The position numbers and the translations under genes were made by a program. 37,853 nt of DNA from Pelagophyceae sp. CCMP2097 (taxonomy: Eukaryota; Sar; Pelagophyceae), in NCBI GenBank assembly GCA_026770575.1, contig MU657177.1:24810-62662 (forward strand), written 5' to 3'. Under the pieces are notes generated by a model that was not told the origin of the DNA, did no database searches, and saw nothing but the letters and a program-made list of their open reading frames with translations. Of this stretch, positions 25,461-35,778 are shown piece after piece. How positions within the stretch are numbered: position 1 is the stretch's first letter; each line of letters opens with the position of its first letter.

Positions 25461-26102
25461 CTGGGCGAGTAGAATATGTTCACAAAAGAGGTTAAAACTG
25501 TTTAATCAAATCTCGAATCCTTAATCACCACCGCCGTTAGCCCGCGCCGCGCCTCGAGGACGCGGGCGCGCTCGCATAACCAGGCCTCCCGCTGCGACGC
25601 CCGATAGTAGAGGCGTTGTAGACCCTCGCAAACCTTTGGAAATCGCTCTCTATGTTTGCACTTTCGCGTTTACCTGGGATTTACGGGGTACGGACTGATT
25701 TCGATACCAAAAAAAAATTGACGCTCCGCGACCCGGCCTCGGGTCCACAGACCGGCTACGGGAATTTTAGTACGCGCGTTCGCTACGTCACGGTTGGTCC
25801 TATGGCATGGCGCATCAAACGTTTCGATTAACCTTACTGACCCAGGGTCCAAAATCTGGCCTATCAAAACAGCCTCAAAACGTCTGGCTGGATCCGATTG
25901 CGCTACAAGACTGCAATTCCGCAAATGCAGTCGTTACTTCTCTCGTGCGCATCTTACGAGCATTTGGGCCGCGTGGGCTGCCCCGAACCATGCCTGCGCG
26001 CCCCGGAATTCGGGCACGTGCGTCTCTTAAGAGGGGTCTCTTAAGAGGGGTTTCAAACTCTTAAGAGGGGTTTCAAAGATTCCAAGTTGTCGGTAGGCGG
26101 TA
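25461..26102. other. Gene-poor, relatively AT-rich region
   Basis: Contains a nine-base A run (near 25709) and, at its end, the CTCTTAAGAG repeats. Two minus-strand frames look weakly protein-like: 25924-25670 (VAGLWTRGRVAERQFFFGIE) and about 25650-25507 (LQRLYYRASQREAWLCERAR). No family was recognised and no complete gene could be built; these may be remnants of an old element. Confidence 0.4.
26024..26077. repeat. Three CTCTTAAGAG palindrome-centred repeats
   Basis: The 10-bp palindrome ctcttaagag occurs at 26024, 26038 and 26058. The last two belong to exact 20-bp units ending ggggtttcaaa; the first unit is 14 bp. They lie 26-80 bp downstream of the SAXO-like gene. Confidence 0.9.
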
Positions 26103-27289
26103 TCATCCGGCGATGAGCGTGTTCCGGCCCGCTGCGGCGGCGTACTTCCGGCCCGGATCTTCGATGTGGTGCAGCGGCTCGGTGTGGATGAGGAGACGCG
26201 AGTCGTCGAATTTGATGTAATCCCGTCGGTGAGTGGTCCCGTACATGTCCGGCATTGCGGGGCCTATCGGTGGGGTGTATCGGCGGAGTGTATCGGCGGC
26301 AAAGATCCGCACGGAGTTGCGGGAAGCGACCCCCTTTGCAAAGGACAAAAGGCAAATGCTCAATCAGACCATCTTCAGCCCGAGTTGCGGGGACCCCGCG
26401 CAAAGAGACGCACCGTCCACGCGCCAGCCTTCGCGCGATTCGGGCCGCGGCGCCGCGCCGCGCTTCGGCACAAACGCGTCGCGGTACTCCGAGTTGCGCC
26501 AAGGCGCGCCGGGCGGCAGGTCCGGCATCTCCTTGACAAACGGCCTTCCACGCTCTTCCAAGCCACCTCCCATGTAGTCCGCCGCATAAGTGGACGTCGG
26601 CGGCCTGCGAGCGGGCGCCGACGATGGCCGGTACTTGCCTACGTGTGGGAGAGCGTGGGGAGCGGACGCGTCTGCACTATCGGGGGGGAAACGGGATGCC
26701 AACGCAAAGAAGAAAACGCACGGATGCCGTTGTCCGCCTGCTTTTTCGTCAAAGGCCAGGGAATGTAATCCGCCCGGTGCGTCGTCGTGCCCTCGAACGG
26801 CGCCGGTTCGTCGCCGAACCACCTGCCTGGATGGTCCGTCTCCGGGAGGTTTTGGCGGTGGACGTAGTCGTCGCCGTACGTCGTTCTGTAAGCGCCCGGC
26901 GCCGCAAAGGCAGGTAAAGGGTAGCCTCTAGAGACGTTTGCGGGCGGTCTTTTGGGCGGGAAGCCCTTGTCCGTGTAGTCTGCTATATAAGTAGTAATGC
27001 CGTCGAATAACGCGACGAATTGAGGCGTAGGTTCGACGATTTGACCGTCCGTCAGGAAAATCACGACATCTTCGTCCACAATCGTGCGGAAGTCGGCCTC
27101 GTCCTCAACCCTCTCCCGGCCTCGGCCTGGCCGCCGGCCGTTGGCGCCGTAGTCCAACCAGAGCTGGACGTCTTGGACTTTGTGAATAGCACGGATCTTC
27201 GAAATCAGAGACGCTAATGAAGGCGGCAGCTGGATCGAGACGCGCCGGCTCGAGTCGCCGACGTAGACTCGGATCTGCTTGCGGCCCAT
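26103..27289 (-). CDS. SAXO/FAM154-like axonemal microtubule protein
   Basis: Three exons (27289-26722, 26638-26414, 26263-26103) give 317 aa. Residues 1-85 look like a ubiquitin-fold or doublecortin-like module (QIRVYVGDSSRRVSIQLP, then LWLDYGANG, then VDEDVVIFLTDG). Thereafter the protein repeats the Mn-type microtubule-binding signature of SAXO proteins: FDGITTYIADYTDKGFPPK, YRTTYGDDY, FEGTTTHRADYIPWPL, TSTYAADYMGGG, SEYRDAFVP and YGTTHRRDYIKF. SAXO proteins bind the inside or outside of ciliary doublets and stabilise them, so this gene argues that the organism makes a flagellum at some stage, or did. Both introns are phase 1 and reconstruct the repeats cleanly. Intron 2 holds a short tandem repeat (gtatcggcgg units). 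Confidence 0.8.
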
Positions 27290-27671
27290 GGGCCCGGAGG
27301 TCCACGTGGAGGGTGCAGCTGCGCAGACGGTTTGACCGCGTTGTGGACCTGCGGAACTCCACCATCGGAGAAGGTAGGTGGACCATCGGAACTGCACTCT
27401 TCGTAGACCTTCTCACGTCTTCTCCGAAAAAGCCCAATCGCGTCGACTGCGCGCCTCAAGGGGCGCGCGGTATGTCGGCGTCGCAGTGGATGCGGCGGGG
27501 GGGCGTCGTGCTGCTTTCGTGGCGGTGTGCGGGTTTGAGTCTGACGACGAAGGCAGGTCTAGCGTCCAAGGCGGCGTTTGAAGCTCATGACGCCGCTTTG
27601 CTAAAGGCAGGGAGCGACGCCGGCGCAGCGCTCGGTGCGGACCTTTGCAAAGTGGCGGTCCGGGGACGAAT
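27290..27671. promoter_or_regulatory. Divergent spacer between SAXO-like and methyltransferase-RFK genes
   Basis: About 380 bp must carry both promoters. A short imperfect direct repeat (ccaccatcgg and ggaccatcgg near 27360-27390) is visible. No TATA box was identified with confidence. Confidence 0.4.
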
Positions 27672-29307
27672 ATGATAGGCTCGCGCGAGGCGCACAACAT
27701 CAAACAGGCCTCGGTCTTCGACGGCGCGGCGCAGTATTTCGCCTCGCCCGAGGCCATGCCGGAACAGGTCGAACTCGCTCTGAAAGCCATTGCGTTTGAA
27801 GTCGCCGAAGTTGCGGCGACGGACCTGGTGCGCGTTTTGGACGTTGGGACAGGTACGGGCTGCCTTGCTCGTTTGTACGGCCCGGCACAACGAAAAGCTG
27901 GTTTCAAGGGCGCATCCGTCGTCGGGGTGGACTTATCCGTGGAGATGCTCGTGGAGGCGGAGATGCTGCAGGATGCCGAGCCTCCGGACTCTGTCGAATA
28001 TTGGCAGGGTGACGTTATTGATTACTGTACCGAAGCCCCGCAAGCAACCGGCTTCCAAGCTTTTGACTCCGTCGTCTTCAACGCATGCTTCGGGAACCTC
28101 TTCAGCCCGGCGGAAGCGTTGCAGGCCGTGGAGAGAATCGTGCGGGAGCGGCGTCACTGGAGAATGACGAAAAAGGGCATCGCGAAAAGGGACCGCCTCA
28201 GAGGCCAAGACAGCCTACCCTACATACCGGGGCCTCGAGCCTCTGTAGAGACCGGGGCCTCTGTATATACCGTATGTCTACCGGGGCCTCTACCGCGGGG
28301 CAACGGTGCCGCATAGCCTTGTCTAAGACCCCTGCTTTCAGGTCAAGCCGGGCGGCTCGATCTTTGTGACGCACCCCATCGGTTCCGCCTTCGTCGACGA
28401 CCTCCGCGACCGCGACGCTTCAGTCGTGCCCCACGCCCTGCCCAAGAGCATCGACCAGATGCGCAAGTTGGTGGAGGTGAGCCGTTCCTGACCGAAATGT
28501 TCCTGACTGAAATGTCGCCGTAAAAAGGGCATTTGCCGGCGCTTTAGGCCCGCGCGTCGTTCCTTGTCCCGACGTCGCTCGTCGAGCGCACGCCCCTCGA
28601 GGCCGCGCCCGAAGACGCGGGTGCGGCGGGTGTGTACCAGGTGCCGTACGTCGCAACATGGACGTAAGTCATCCCGAAGCGTGACATCCCTTGAGCGCCT
28701 CTTAGTCGGGGGTAAATAGGCGCCGCGCCTTTGCGCCGCTCCCGTCGGCGCTGGCTTTGCGCGGCGCCGTGGCAAAGGGTTACGGCCGCGGGTCGTCCAA
28801 GCTCGGAATTCCTACTGCCAACTTGCCAGAAGACTTATTCGGCGCTGCCTTGGCAGATGTGTCACCGGGCGTCTACTGCGGCTGGGCCCGCGTCGGCGGG
28901 GATGAAGTCTCGAGGGCGGTGGTGAACGTTGGATACTCGCCGACGTTTCAAGGCGAAGAAAACAAAGTGAAAATCGTCGAAGCGCACCTGCTCGACCACG
29001 CCTCGAAGCGCCCCTTTTACGACGAGACGCTGACGCTCCTGCTCGTCGCGTTCCAGCGGCCGGAAATGAAGTTTGATGGTGAGCGGGGATGGCCACATCA
29101 ATACCCCCAGGAGGCCCCCCCGGTTGTTTGGAAACGTTTTTAGGCCTGCCCGCGCTCATCGCGGCGATCAACAACGACGTGGACGTGGCCGCTGCGGCGC
29201 TGCGGACGGCGGAGCTCGCCACTTTCGAGACGCACCCCATCTTCGCCAGCCCAGGCGACGAGGAGGAGGAAGACGCCTCTTTCCACCGCTGGCTCACCGT
29301 CGCCTGA
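27672..29307 (+). CDS. SAM methyltransferase fused to riboflavin kinase
   Basis: Five exons (27672-28139, 28342-28476, 28548-28663, 28720-29078, 29144-29307) join in frame to 413 aa. Residues 1 to about 235 are a class I SAM-dependent methyltransferase: motif I VLDVGTGTG (55-63), VVGVDLS, a DSVVFNACFGNLF stretch where the catalytic strand is expected, and VKPGGSIFVTHP. Residues about 240-400 are an ATP:riboflavin 5'-phosphotransferase, which makes FMN: GYGRGSSKLGIPTAN (261-274, nucleotide- and flavin-binding), PGVYCGWARV, VVNVGYSPTF, HLLDHASKRPFYDETL, then a helical end (ALIAAINNDVDVA). The joins VPYVATW-T-RRAFAPLP and ERI-VKPGG are phase-consistent, so one polypeptide is the simplest reading. 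The methyl acceptor is unknown. Plant riboflavin kinase is fused to an FMN hydrolase; this pairing is different. Introns 1 and 2 carry internal tandem duplications. Confidence 0.82.
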
Positions 29308-29577
29308 GGGTATCTGGCCTCGTGTGCGGGAAAGGCAGTCGTGGATGTGTGACGCGGTGGTCCGGTGGAGGAAATGTGTCAAGTGTTATATACACGAGGC
29401 CGGCGCTTTCGGTCCAACACCCATTGCGTTCAACGTCGTTGCGTTCAACGCCGCTGCCCCGACGTTTATAATGCCGAGATCGTCTCATCCGCCGGCAAGG
29501 ATCTGGGGCGAATGCGCCAGAAGGGCGGCCGGGGCCCCGAGTTTGGGGCTTGGTGGCCCAAACGCCCGAAGCAGCGC

Positions 29578-32500
29578 TTAGACGCCATTCGGCGGCTCGG
29601 ACCTTGTCGCGACCCAGTAGAGGAGTGCCGTCTTGGTCGTGCCCGGGTCGACGGTCTGGAGTGCGCGGATGTTCCTCCACGCGGCCTCTGGGTCGTAGAC
29701 GGCGCGCTCGCACTCCAGAAAGGCCCGCCAACCGGGTTCCACAGTCGAAAAATCCACCTGTTTTTCCAAATACTCTATGTCTGCGCGGACCCAAGAGGCG
29801 GGCGAGAGCAGCTCCTCCGTGATTGGGGTGACCTAAATTTGTCATGGTTTCGGATATTCCCGTTTCGGATATTTCCGTTTCGGATATTCCCGTTTCGGAT
29901 ATTTCCGTTTCGGATATTCCCGTTCCGGATATTTCCTAGTCCTCTCTCGAATCGAGCGCCCTCCGACTTCGCCAACCACGCCGCGACTCACGGGCAGGAT
30001 CTGGATGCCGTGCGAGAGCGCCTTTGACGGGCCGAACCACGTGACGGAGCCTGCGTTTCAGCGATATTTTTTGGAGGGAGACGGCCACGGCGTTTTTTGC
30101 CGCAACAGAGGAAGACTTCGCCATTGTGGCTCGAGACACTTCATCAACCCGGGCACTTTGGTCACGCACCCGTCGAAAGCGAGCCGAGGACGCCGACCAT
30201 TCGGTTCTTCGCAAAGGCTTTTGGGTATGGACTCTTGGGGTCCTGGGGGTCCATATGGTAATACGTTTTCGCCGACCGAATTTCACTCGCCAATAAGACA
30301 CGGTTCCAGTCCGCCAGCTCCAAGTCGCCGAGGGCCAAAGCGAGGAGGTAGGCCCCGTAATACGCGTTGACAGCTTCACTCGACGACTCTTGCGCCTAGT
30401 AGAGTGGCTTTGATCGAGTTGGGGACCATGAGAGGCCCCCGCTCCTCCGCCATGGCGCACCTTGCCCTGGCCCATGAAGAAGATGCCGCTGGCCCACGAG
30501 TGGCCCTCGTAGAAATCTTTATGCCGCGCGCGCGGGAAGGCGTGCCGATCGATACCGAGCTCCGAATACGAAGACCCGCCGCCGGGCGAGGCAATGTCGT
30601 ACATTAAAGCGAAAAGAGCGCTGCGGTACCTGTGGCGGAACGTCGGCCGACACCGGGACGAAAAACGTAGGCTGTCTCCGCAGCGCCCGGTTTCCGAACC
30701 ATGCCAACCGCCCCTCGTCTCCCGGACCGTGTAAGAACCATCCACGCACTTGGACGCAAACCCGGCGTCGAACTTGACCGCCACCGCCGCCGCGTAGAGC
30801 ATGTAGCCGTAGTGGAAGTGGTGGTCCTGATACAAACGTCGGGGTCCCTTTTCCGTCCCTCGACGTCGTCGCCCCTCGACGTCGTCGTCCCTCGACGTGG
30901 TTCACACGCACGTTGTAGTAGCCGGACCCAAAGTCGGCGTCGTGGTCGTACAGGCCTTTTTCGGTGACGAGGCCTCCGTAGGTCGCGTCGTAGACGAGCG
31001 GATCAGCATTCTGCGCAGTCAGCCACAGTTCCAGAATGGACCGCATCTGCGCGACGGCCGAATGCGTAGACTCCACATCGCCGACCTGCTCGCCGACCAA
31101 AGCGAGGGCGGCCAAGCGCGCGCACTCCTTGCCGTTCCAATACCTGGTATGGCGGGGCATTTCAGGGGGTTCCAAAGTCTTGTCGGGGGTCTTGTTGGGG
31201 ATTTCAGGGTATGAACCCCCGCACGTCCTGCTCATCCACGACACGCGTCGATACGTGAATATTCTTCCCCCGCGACCTCGTGCCGTGCCACGCTTGCCAA
31301 AGCGCGCTTGCCAACGGCGCGGGCCGTTGCGCGTTTTGGAAATATTCGTTGAACGCGATCCACTTGGCTTCGCTATCCGGCTCGCCCGCGGGTCTCATCA
31401 CATCAGATTTGAGTTGGACGCGAAGAGCGTCCAGCTTGACCTGCGAAACCTTGCCGACGTCGCTCGTCCACGTAATCGGCGTGAGATGCTCCACCATGGT
31501 CCACTTGGACCCGAGCACGGGCTTGCAACGTCCCAGTAAACCGCCTCGGTAGGCTAAAACTTTGTCGGCTTCGGAGAAGAAGCCGACGTTGTTATCCGCT
31601 TTCATCGTGGCCACGTGGTGCGGCAGCGCCAGCATCAGCAGCGAAGGCTGCATCTCTTCAACGGTCGAAATTCGGTTCATGTAGTTTACGTGCCAAGCAA
31701 ACTCAATGGAAGCCGAGTCTACGGCCGTCGTACGGTCAGCCTGCGCCCTCACATCGCAAGCGGTCGGGTACGTCTCGACGTGCGCGTCCAGCAATGCCTC
31801 GTCCGAGGAGGGTACGTCTGCCGCATTTTTGGCCTTGCCTGAAGACTTTGCTCCGTTGTCGTAAAACGTCGATTCCCGCGGCACCGCAGCGACGCGCAGC
31901 ACGCCCGTAAACGGCGCAGTAAAAGCGAGGCGCGTCGGCGACCACGTCATGGTGACGGGCGTCGACGTCCAGATGCGCCAGTGCGGGCCAGTTTTTAAGA
32001 CGACTTTAAACCTAAGAATGGTTTCGAGACGTTTTCCAACCGAGAGGATTGGGGACTCTCGGCTTCGAGAGGAGAGTGGTCCCTCAAGGTTCCGAGACGG
32101 CGCCCTTTCTCGACGACGTTGTCGCCCCTTTCTGCTCTCCCCCAAAGCTGCATCGAGACGCTGTCAAAAACGTCGTCGCGGGCCCCTGGCTCTCCAGCGG
32201 CGTGGCGCAGCAGCCGTGGTAGCTGCCCGAGGGCATGGGACAGCAGTCTCCCTTTAAAACTGCTTCGACGCACGAGGGCCGCGCGGAGCACTCTTGAGGC
32301 ACGCCAGACTTGTCACGCGTGGCCGTCTTCGCAGTCACCGTCACTGTCGGGTCCACGGCCGCAGTCTCGTTGCCGGCGCCGGCCTGGACGGCGTCTAAAG
32401 ATTCGAAGCGCATATCCGAATGGAAAGCTGGAGTCGCTCCTTCAAACCGGAACGTCACGTACGGCGAGCCTACGCAAACGCATCACGCAAACGCACCATA

Positions 32501-33319
32501 AAAACGCCCGACGACGCTTCAGAAAGGCCCGACGATGTCCATCCGACGACGTCCACCAAAGGCCCTTGCGCCAATCTCCGCTTGCAAAGGCGCACCTCGC
32601 GCGAGCAGCACGTCGGCAAACTTCCCTTTCGTTTCCGTCTCGAGGCGCATGGCCATGGTCAAGTCGTCTGCGGCGACGACGTATCTGTCCGAGATGCCTT
32701 CGTCGATCGTGACGCCGAGGTCGGGTTGGACGCTCAGCGTTAGGGAGTCGTTGCCCGGCGTCACCAGGCCGTAGGCCAGCGAGACGCCCTTCTTGCCGTC
32801 GATTTGCACGGCGTAGGGCGTGGCCATGGCGCCGCCGAGGCCCTCGCCCATGTTGTTCGGGCCGCCGACCACCAAGTTGGTCCACCACGCGCCTACAAAG
32901 GGCCCGTCGCAAGGGACTAGACAAGGTTCGAATTGGCGCACCCGTCGGGTACGGCCGCTGGATTTTCCCCCAGAGCGACGTCGGCTGGTCCGGGTGCTCG
33001 TGCGCCTCAAAGGGCACCTAGCAAGGCAGGGATGCGGAAGCGATGCGGAGGCGCGTGCAACTTGCACCCCCTGAGTCAGCCTTTGCAAATCACCGGCGAT
33101 TCGCCCAAGACTCACCCAGGCGGCGGTGATGCCCTTCAGACGCGCGTCGCGGTCGTTGCGGGACTCTGGGGCGTGCGGGAGGGGGACAGGTTTCCAGGCG
33201 AACAACCACGCTACGACTGCGCAAAGGAGCCCAGATGCTAAGAAAAGCCCAAAGCAGAGCCACCGCCGCTTCGTCCGCGGCGCGCGGCCGCCCACGGGCT
33301 CGTACGGGCTGCCCGCCAT
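29578..33319 (-). CDS. Membrane-anchored GH81 endo-1,3-beta-glucanase
   Basis: Eleven exons (33319-33116, 33017-32942, 32892-32596, 32469-32172, 32011-31217, 31143-30912, 30826-30750, 30629-30461, 30395-30170, 30050-29992, 29832-29578) give 895 aa. Residues about 19-43 are a membrane segment (WLCFGLFLASGLLCAVVAWL) after a basic start, so a type II anchor with an outside or luminal catalytic domain. GH81 landmarks in order: RPYPTGAWWTNLV, GSPYVTFRFE, DPLVYDATYGG, YYNDHHFHYGY, FYEGHSWASG, QESSSEAVNAYYGAYLLAL, SVTWFG, HGIQILPVTP and GWRAFLECERAVYDPEAAW. The family's acidic residues are present: Asp (about 635) in NDHHFHYG and two Glu (about 719 and 723) in QESSSEA. It should cleave internal bonds of laminarin-like storage glucan or callose. 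The exon 5/6 join is the least certain. Intron 10 is a 15-bp minisatellite. Confidence 0.92.
29848..29937. repeat. 15-bp minisatellite, six units, in GH81 intron 10
   Basis: Units tttcggatatt(c/t)ccg run without gaps from 29848 to 29937. C and T alternate strictly, so the array is really a 30-bp dimer repeated three times. It fills more than half of the 159-nt intron. Confidence 0.95.
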
Positions 33320-34263
33320 GCCTTCTAGCGCGTCGGAAGCCGCGTCGTCGAGGACTCTGAATCGATCGACGAATCGACGATTTGGCGTCCGTGCCGTGCT
33401 CTAGGGATCTTTCCTTGCGCAAGGTCGCGGTGAACTTCCGAGAGCCGCACTCTGAAGTCGTCGAATTCCAACTTGAATCCCAGCAAAATTCCCATCACTC
33501 TGCCGCAAGATGAAAACATTCCCCCATCTGCTCGTCCGCGCCCTGCTCGTTCACGACACGCGTTGCGTAGGCCCACCCCAAAAAACACTGTCAAATTAGG
33601 GGGATTTGGGCGAAGGGGTGCAATATTCGGCGATTTAAGTAATTTATTTAAAAGGGAAAAGTACCTCCATGCAACCTGGTAGGGATTTCCTCAGCGCGCG
33701 CGCGCTCCGCCGAGGTCGGGAGTGGCGCGTTCGGCGCGCGGCGTCGCGTTGCACACCCTGTACCAAAACTTTACAGCCGTCGCGCGCGCGCGCCGCGCGC
33801 AATGTGCGGGAAAAGGGCGGGAAGAGGGCTGCGGGGCGTTTGCGGGGCGCTTTGTGGGCCGTTCAAGGCGGTCCTCTTCTCGGGGCGGCGGCCGTACGAT
33901 GCGGCAGCTGGCGGGGCCGCTGGGAGGCCGGCAGGCGACACTTTGGGTTGGGCCGAGAGGCCCGCGCGGCGGACGTGGGGCAACGTGGGGCAAACGTTTC
34001 TTGCGTGGTTGCGACGAGAAGCCAGACGGCATCGATGCTGAACCGAACCGAATCGAAGGTTGTAAAGACGCTCTGGGACCACAACAATCGACATCCCTGC
34101 CCGCGCGTCGCCGCCGCGCGTCCACTTCGGCCTCGCCGTGCGCCGAGAGGCGAGCCTCCGGCAGGTCCGAGGCAGAAACGGGCCCAGAGTCGGAGCCCTT
34201 GGAAACTTGCGCGGGTCGGAAAACTGCCACGCTTAGTGGTCCGCGCGCCGGGAGCTGCGGGTT
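33320..34263. other. Intergenic region upstream of GH81
   Basis: About 940 bp with no recognised gene. An AT-rich patch at 33590-33665 (gatttaagtaatttatttaa) may be part of the GH81 promoter. Bases 33690-34250 are GC-rich and repeatedly open in several frames without family resemblance. Confidence 0.45.
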
Positions 34264-35330
34264 TTACTTTGCCAGCGCGAACGTCATTTCCTCGACGACG
34301 ACGGCGAGCTTGCCGTCGACGTACGCCTTGCCTAAGGAAGCGCCGGTCTACAGAGGCCCCGTCTTCAGAGTGGTTTCCTCCTCCGTGGATGGGCTTCTCC
34401 AAGCTTAGTAGAGGGGAACAATTCCTAAATAGCATCCTCAATTAAAGCAATATGCAGCATCCACTGACCGGAAGCTTTCGCAATCCCAAACTTGGCCTTC
34501 CACGCTTTAATCTCGACCTCCATGACCAAAACGTCGCCGGGGACGACGGGCCGCTTCCACTTGACGCCGTCGCACCCGGCGAAGAAAAACACGCTCCCGG
34601 GCGCCGCGCCCTCCATCTGCAAGCAAACGACCCCGGCCAGCTGTGCCAGAGCCTCGATCTGCATCACGCCGGGCATGATCGGGCGGCCCGGGAAGTGGCC
34701 CATGAACCTACAAGTGGCGGAGCCTCGGGTGGGGTTTCACTGTCGACGGTCCGCGTCTGCCTCTTTCAGGCGCCGATTCGCACTGCGGCTCGTTGAAGGA
34801 GATGCACTTGATGCCCACGGCGCGCTTGCCCGCCTCGTACGAGATGACCTTGTCGACGAGGGCCTACGTCCAGTGGTAAGGCAGTGGTAAGGCGGGCGGC
34901 GGCGAGAGACAGCCGTGGTAAGTCTGACAGCCACGAGCGGCGGACGCCGTTGGCTTGCAAAGGGGTAGCGGTGCGGGAGGATGGCGTGGATCTCCTCGAG
35001 GGTGTAGTGCGTGGTGACGCCGGCAGTGAGCGCCGAAACCTCCTCCTACGCGCAAGCGTCCTCGCAGACGCTCGCCGGCAATGCATCGCCAAGGTCGAAA
35101 CGGCATTTTCTGCGCCTCTGCGGCGTCTGCCTTTGGATTTGCCGCTGGAGTGTCTCCGAGGAGTGGCATCGGCGGTCTCTGGGGACGCGGCGACGTGCGG
35201 CGGTGCGGTACGCCGGCGCTTCGGCACCCGCCTCTTCCGCCGCGCGCTGCGTGCGCGCTGCGTGCGCGCGCGGCGGCTGGAAGGCCGCGCCCGTGGCGAA
35301 GAGGCATAGGGCGACGACGGCGCGCAGCAT
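34264..35330 (-). CDS. fabZ: Plastid 3-hydroxyacyl-ACP dehydratase (FabZ)
   Basis: The enzyme dehydrates 3-hydroxyacyl-ACP in type II fatty acid synthesis. Modelled exons: 35330-35228, 35178-35102, 35045-34959, 34863-34784, 34707-34469, 34331-34264 (217 aa). The N-terminus LRAVVALCLFATGAAFQPP is a signal peptide ending in the F of an ASAFAP-like motif, the ochrophyte signature for import into the complex plastid. The hot-dog core is complete: LPHRYPF, LVDKVISYEAGKRAVGIK, NEPQFMGHFPGRPIMPGV (catalytic His in GHFPGRP) and QIEALAQLAG (catalytic Glu). Intron 3 (34864-34958) uses a GC donor (GCAAGC) yet restores HRYPFALVDKV exactly. Exons 1 and 2 are frame-consistent guesses. Intron 5 (34332-34468) contains a dispersed element also found at 10150. 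Confidence 0.9.
34416..34450 (-). repeat. Dispersed element copy 2, inside FabZ intron 5
   Basis: On the coding strand it reads tgctttaattgaggatgcta and continues to ggaattgttc, beginning 18 nt after the GTCAGT donor. It matches 10150-10184 with one substitution. Confidence 0.85.
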
Positions 35331-35778
35331 GGTGGGGATCGACGACTTCAAATGAAGTCTCGACGCTTTGGTGACGCGCCATTTGGCGACTCCGCCTCTA
35401 CGACTCGGACGCTCCTGCTTAGGGCCGGCGGCCAGCCCGGTCTACTGTCCGCTCTGCGACAGTCTTTCCCGGGATATAAATAATCAACCCTCACGCCTCA
35501 CGACGAAGAAGCGCTCTTCCCTGGGGCCGCCATGGTGCGTCGGTCGAGCCGGTATTAACAGGTCCCGGGCGCCGTTGCGGGCGGATACCCGAGGAGGCTC
35601 GCGCGGGGAAGTCCATCTTGGGACGCTCGATCGCCTCCGGCGGGGGGGGTCAGAGGCCGTGCGGCGGTCTCGGGCGCGGCGAGGCCGCAAGCGCGGTGCG
35701 TTTTGGGCGGCGTGTCGACGTTGCCGCCGCCCGGTCCGCCTTTGCGTCATCAGCCCCGCTTGGCACGCTACTTGGGGC
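35331..35778. other. Spacer between FabZ and cupin genes
   Basis: Promoter of FabZ and 3' flank of the cupin gene, both on the minus strand. The only feature I see is the dispersed CCCGGGATAT element at 35461-35494. Confidence 0.5.
35461..35494 (+). repeat. Dispersed CCCGGGATAT element, intergenic copy
   Basis: agtctttcccgggatataaa followed by taatcaaccctcac matches the body of AIM24-B intron 2 with one substitution and one deletion over 33 bp. It lies on the plus strand, opposite to both neighbouring genes. Confidence 0.85.

Noticed and set aside
25507..25924. Minus-strand frames suggesting an extra gene
   Set aside because: Two protein-like pieces lie close together, but splicing them gives conflicting frames and neither matches a family I know.
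32920..32945. tRNA B-box-like sequence (ggttcgaattgg)
   Set aside because: No A box or cloverleaf stems can be formed around it, and it lies in a GH81 intron.
33690..34230. Large open frames on both strands between GH81 and FabZ
   Set aside because: They are GC-driven, Arg/Pro/Ala-rich, lack domains and have no plausible splice links.
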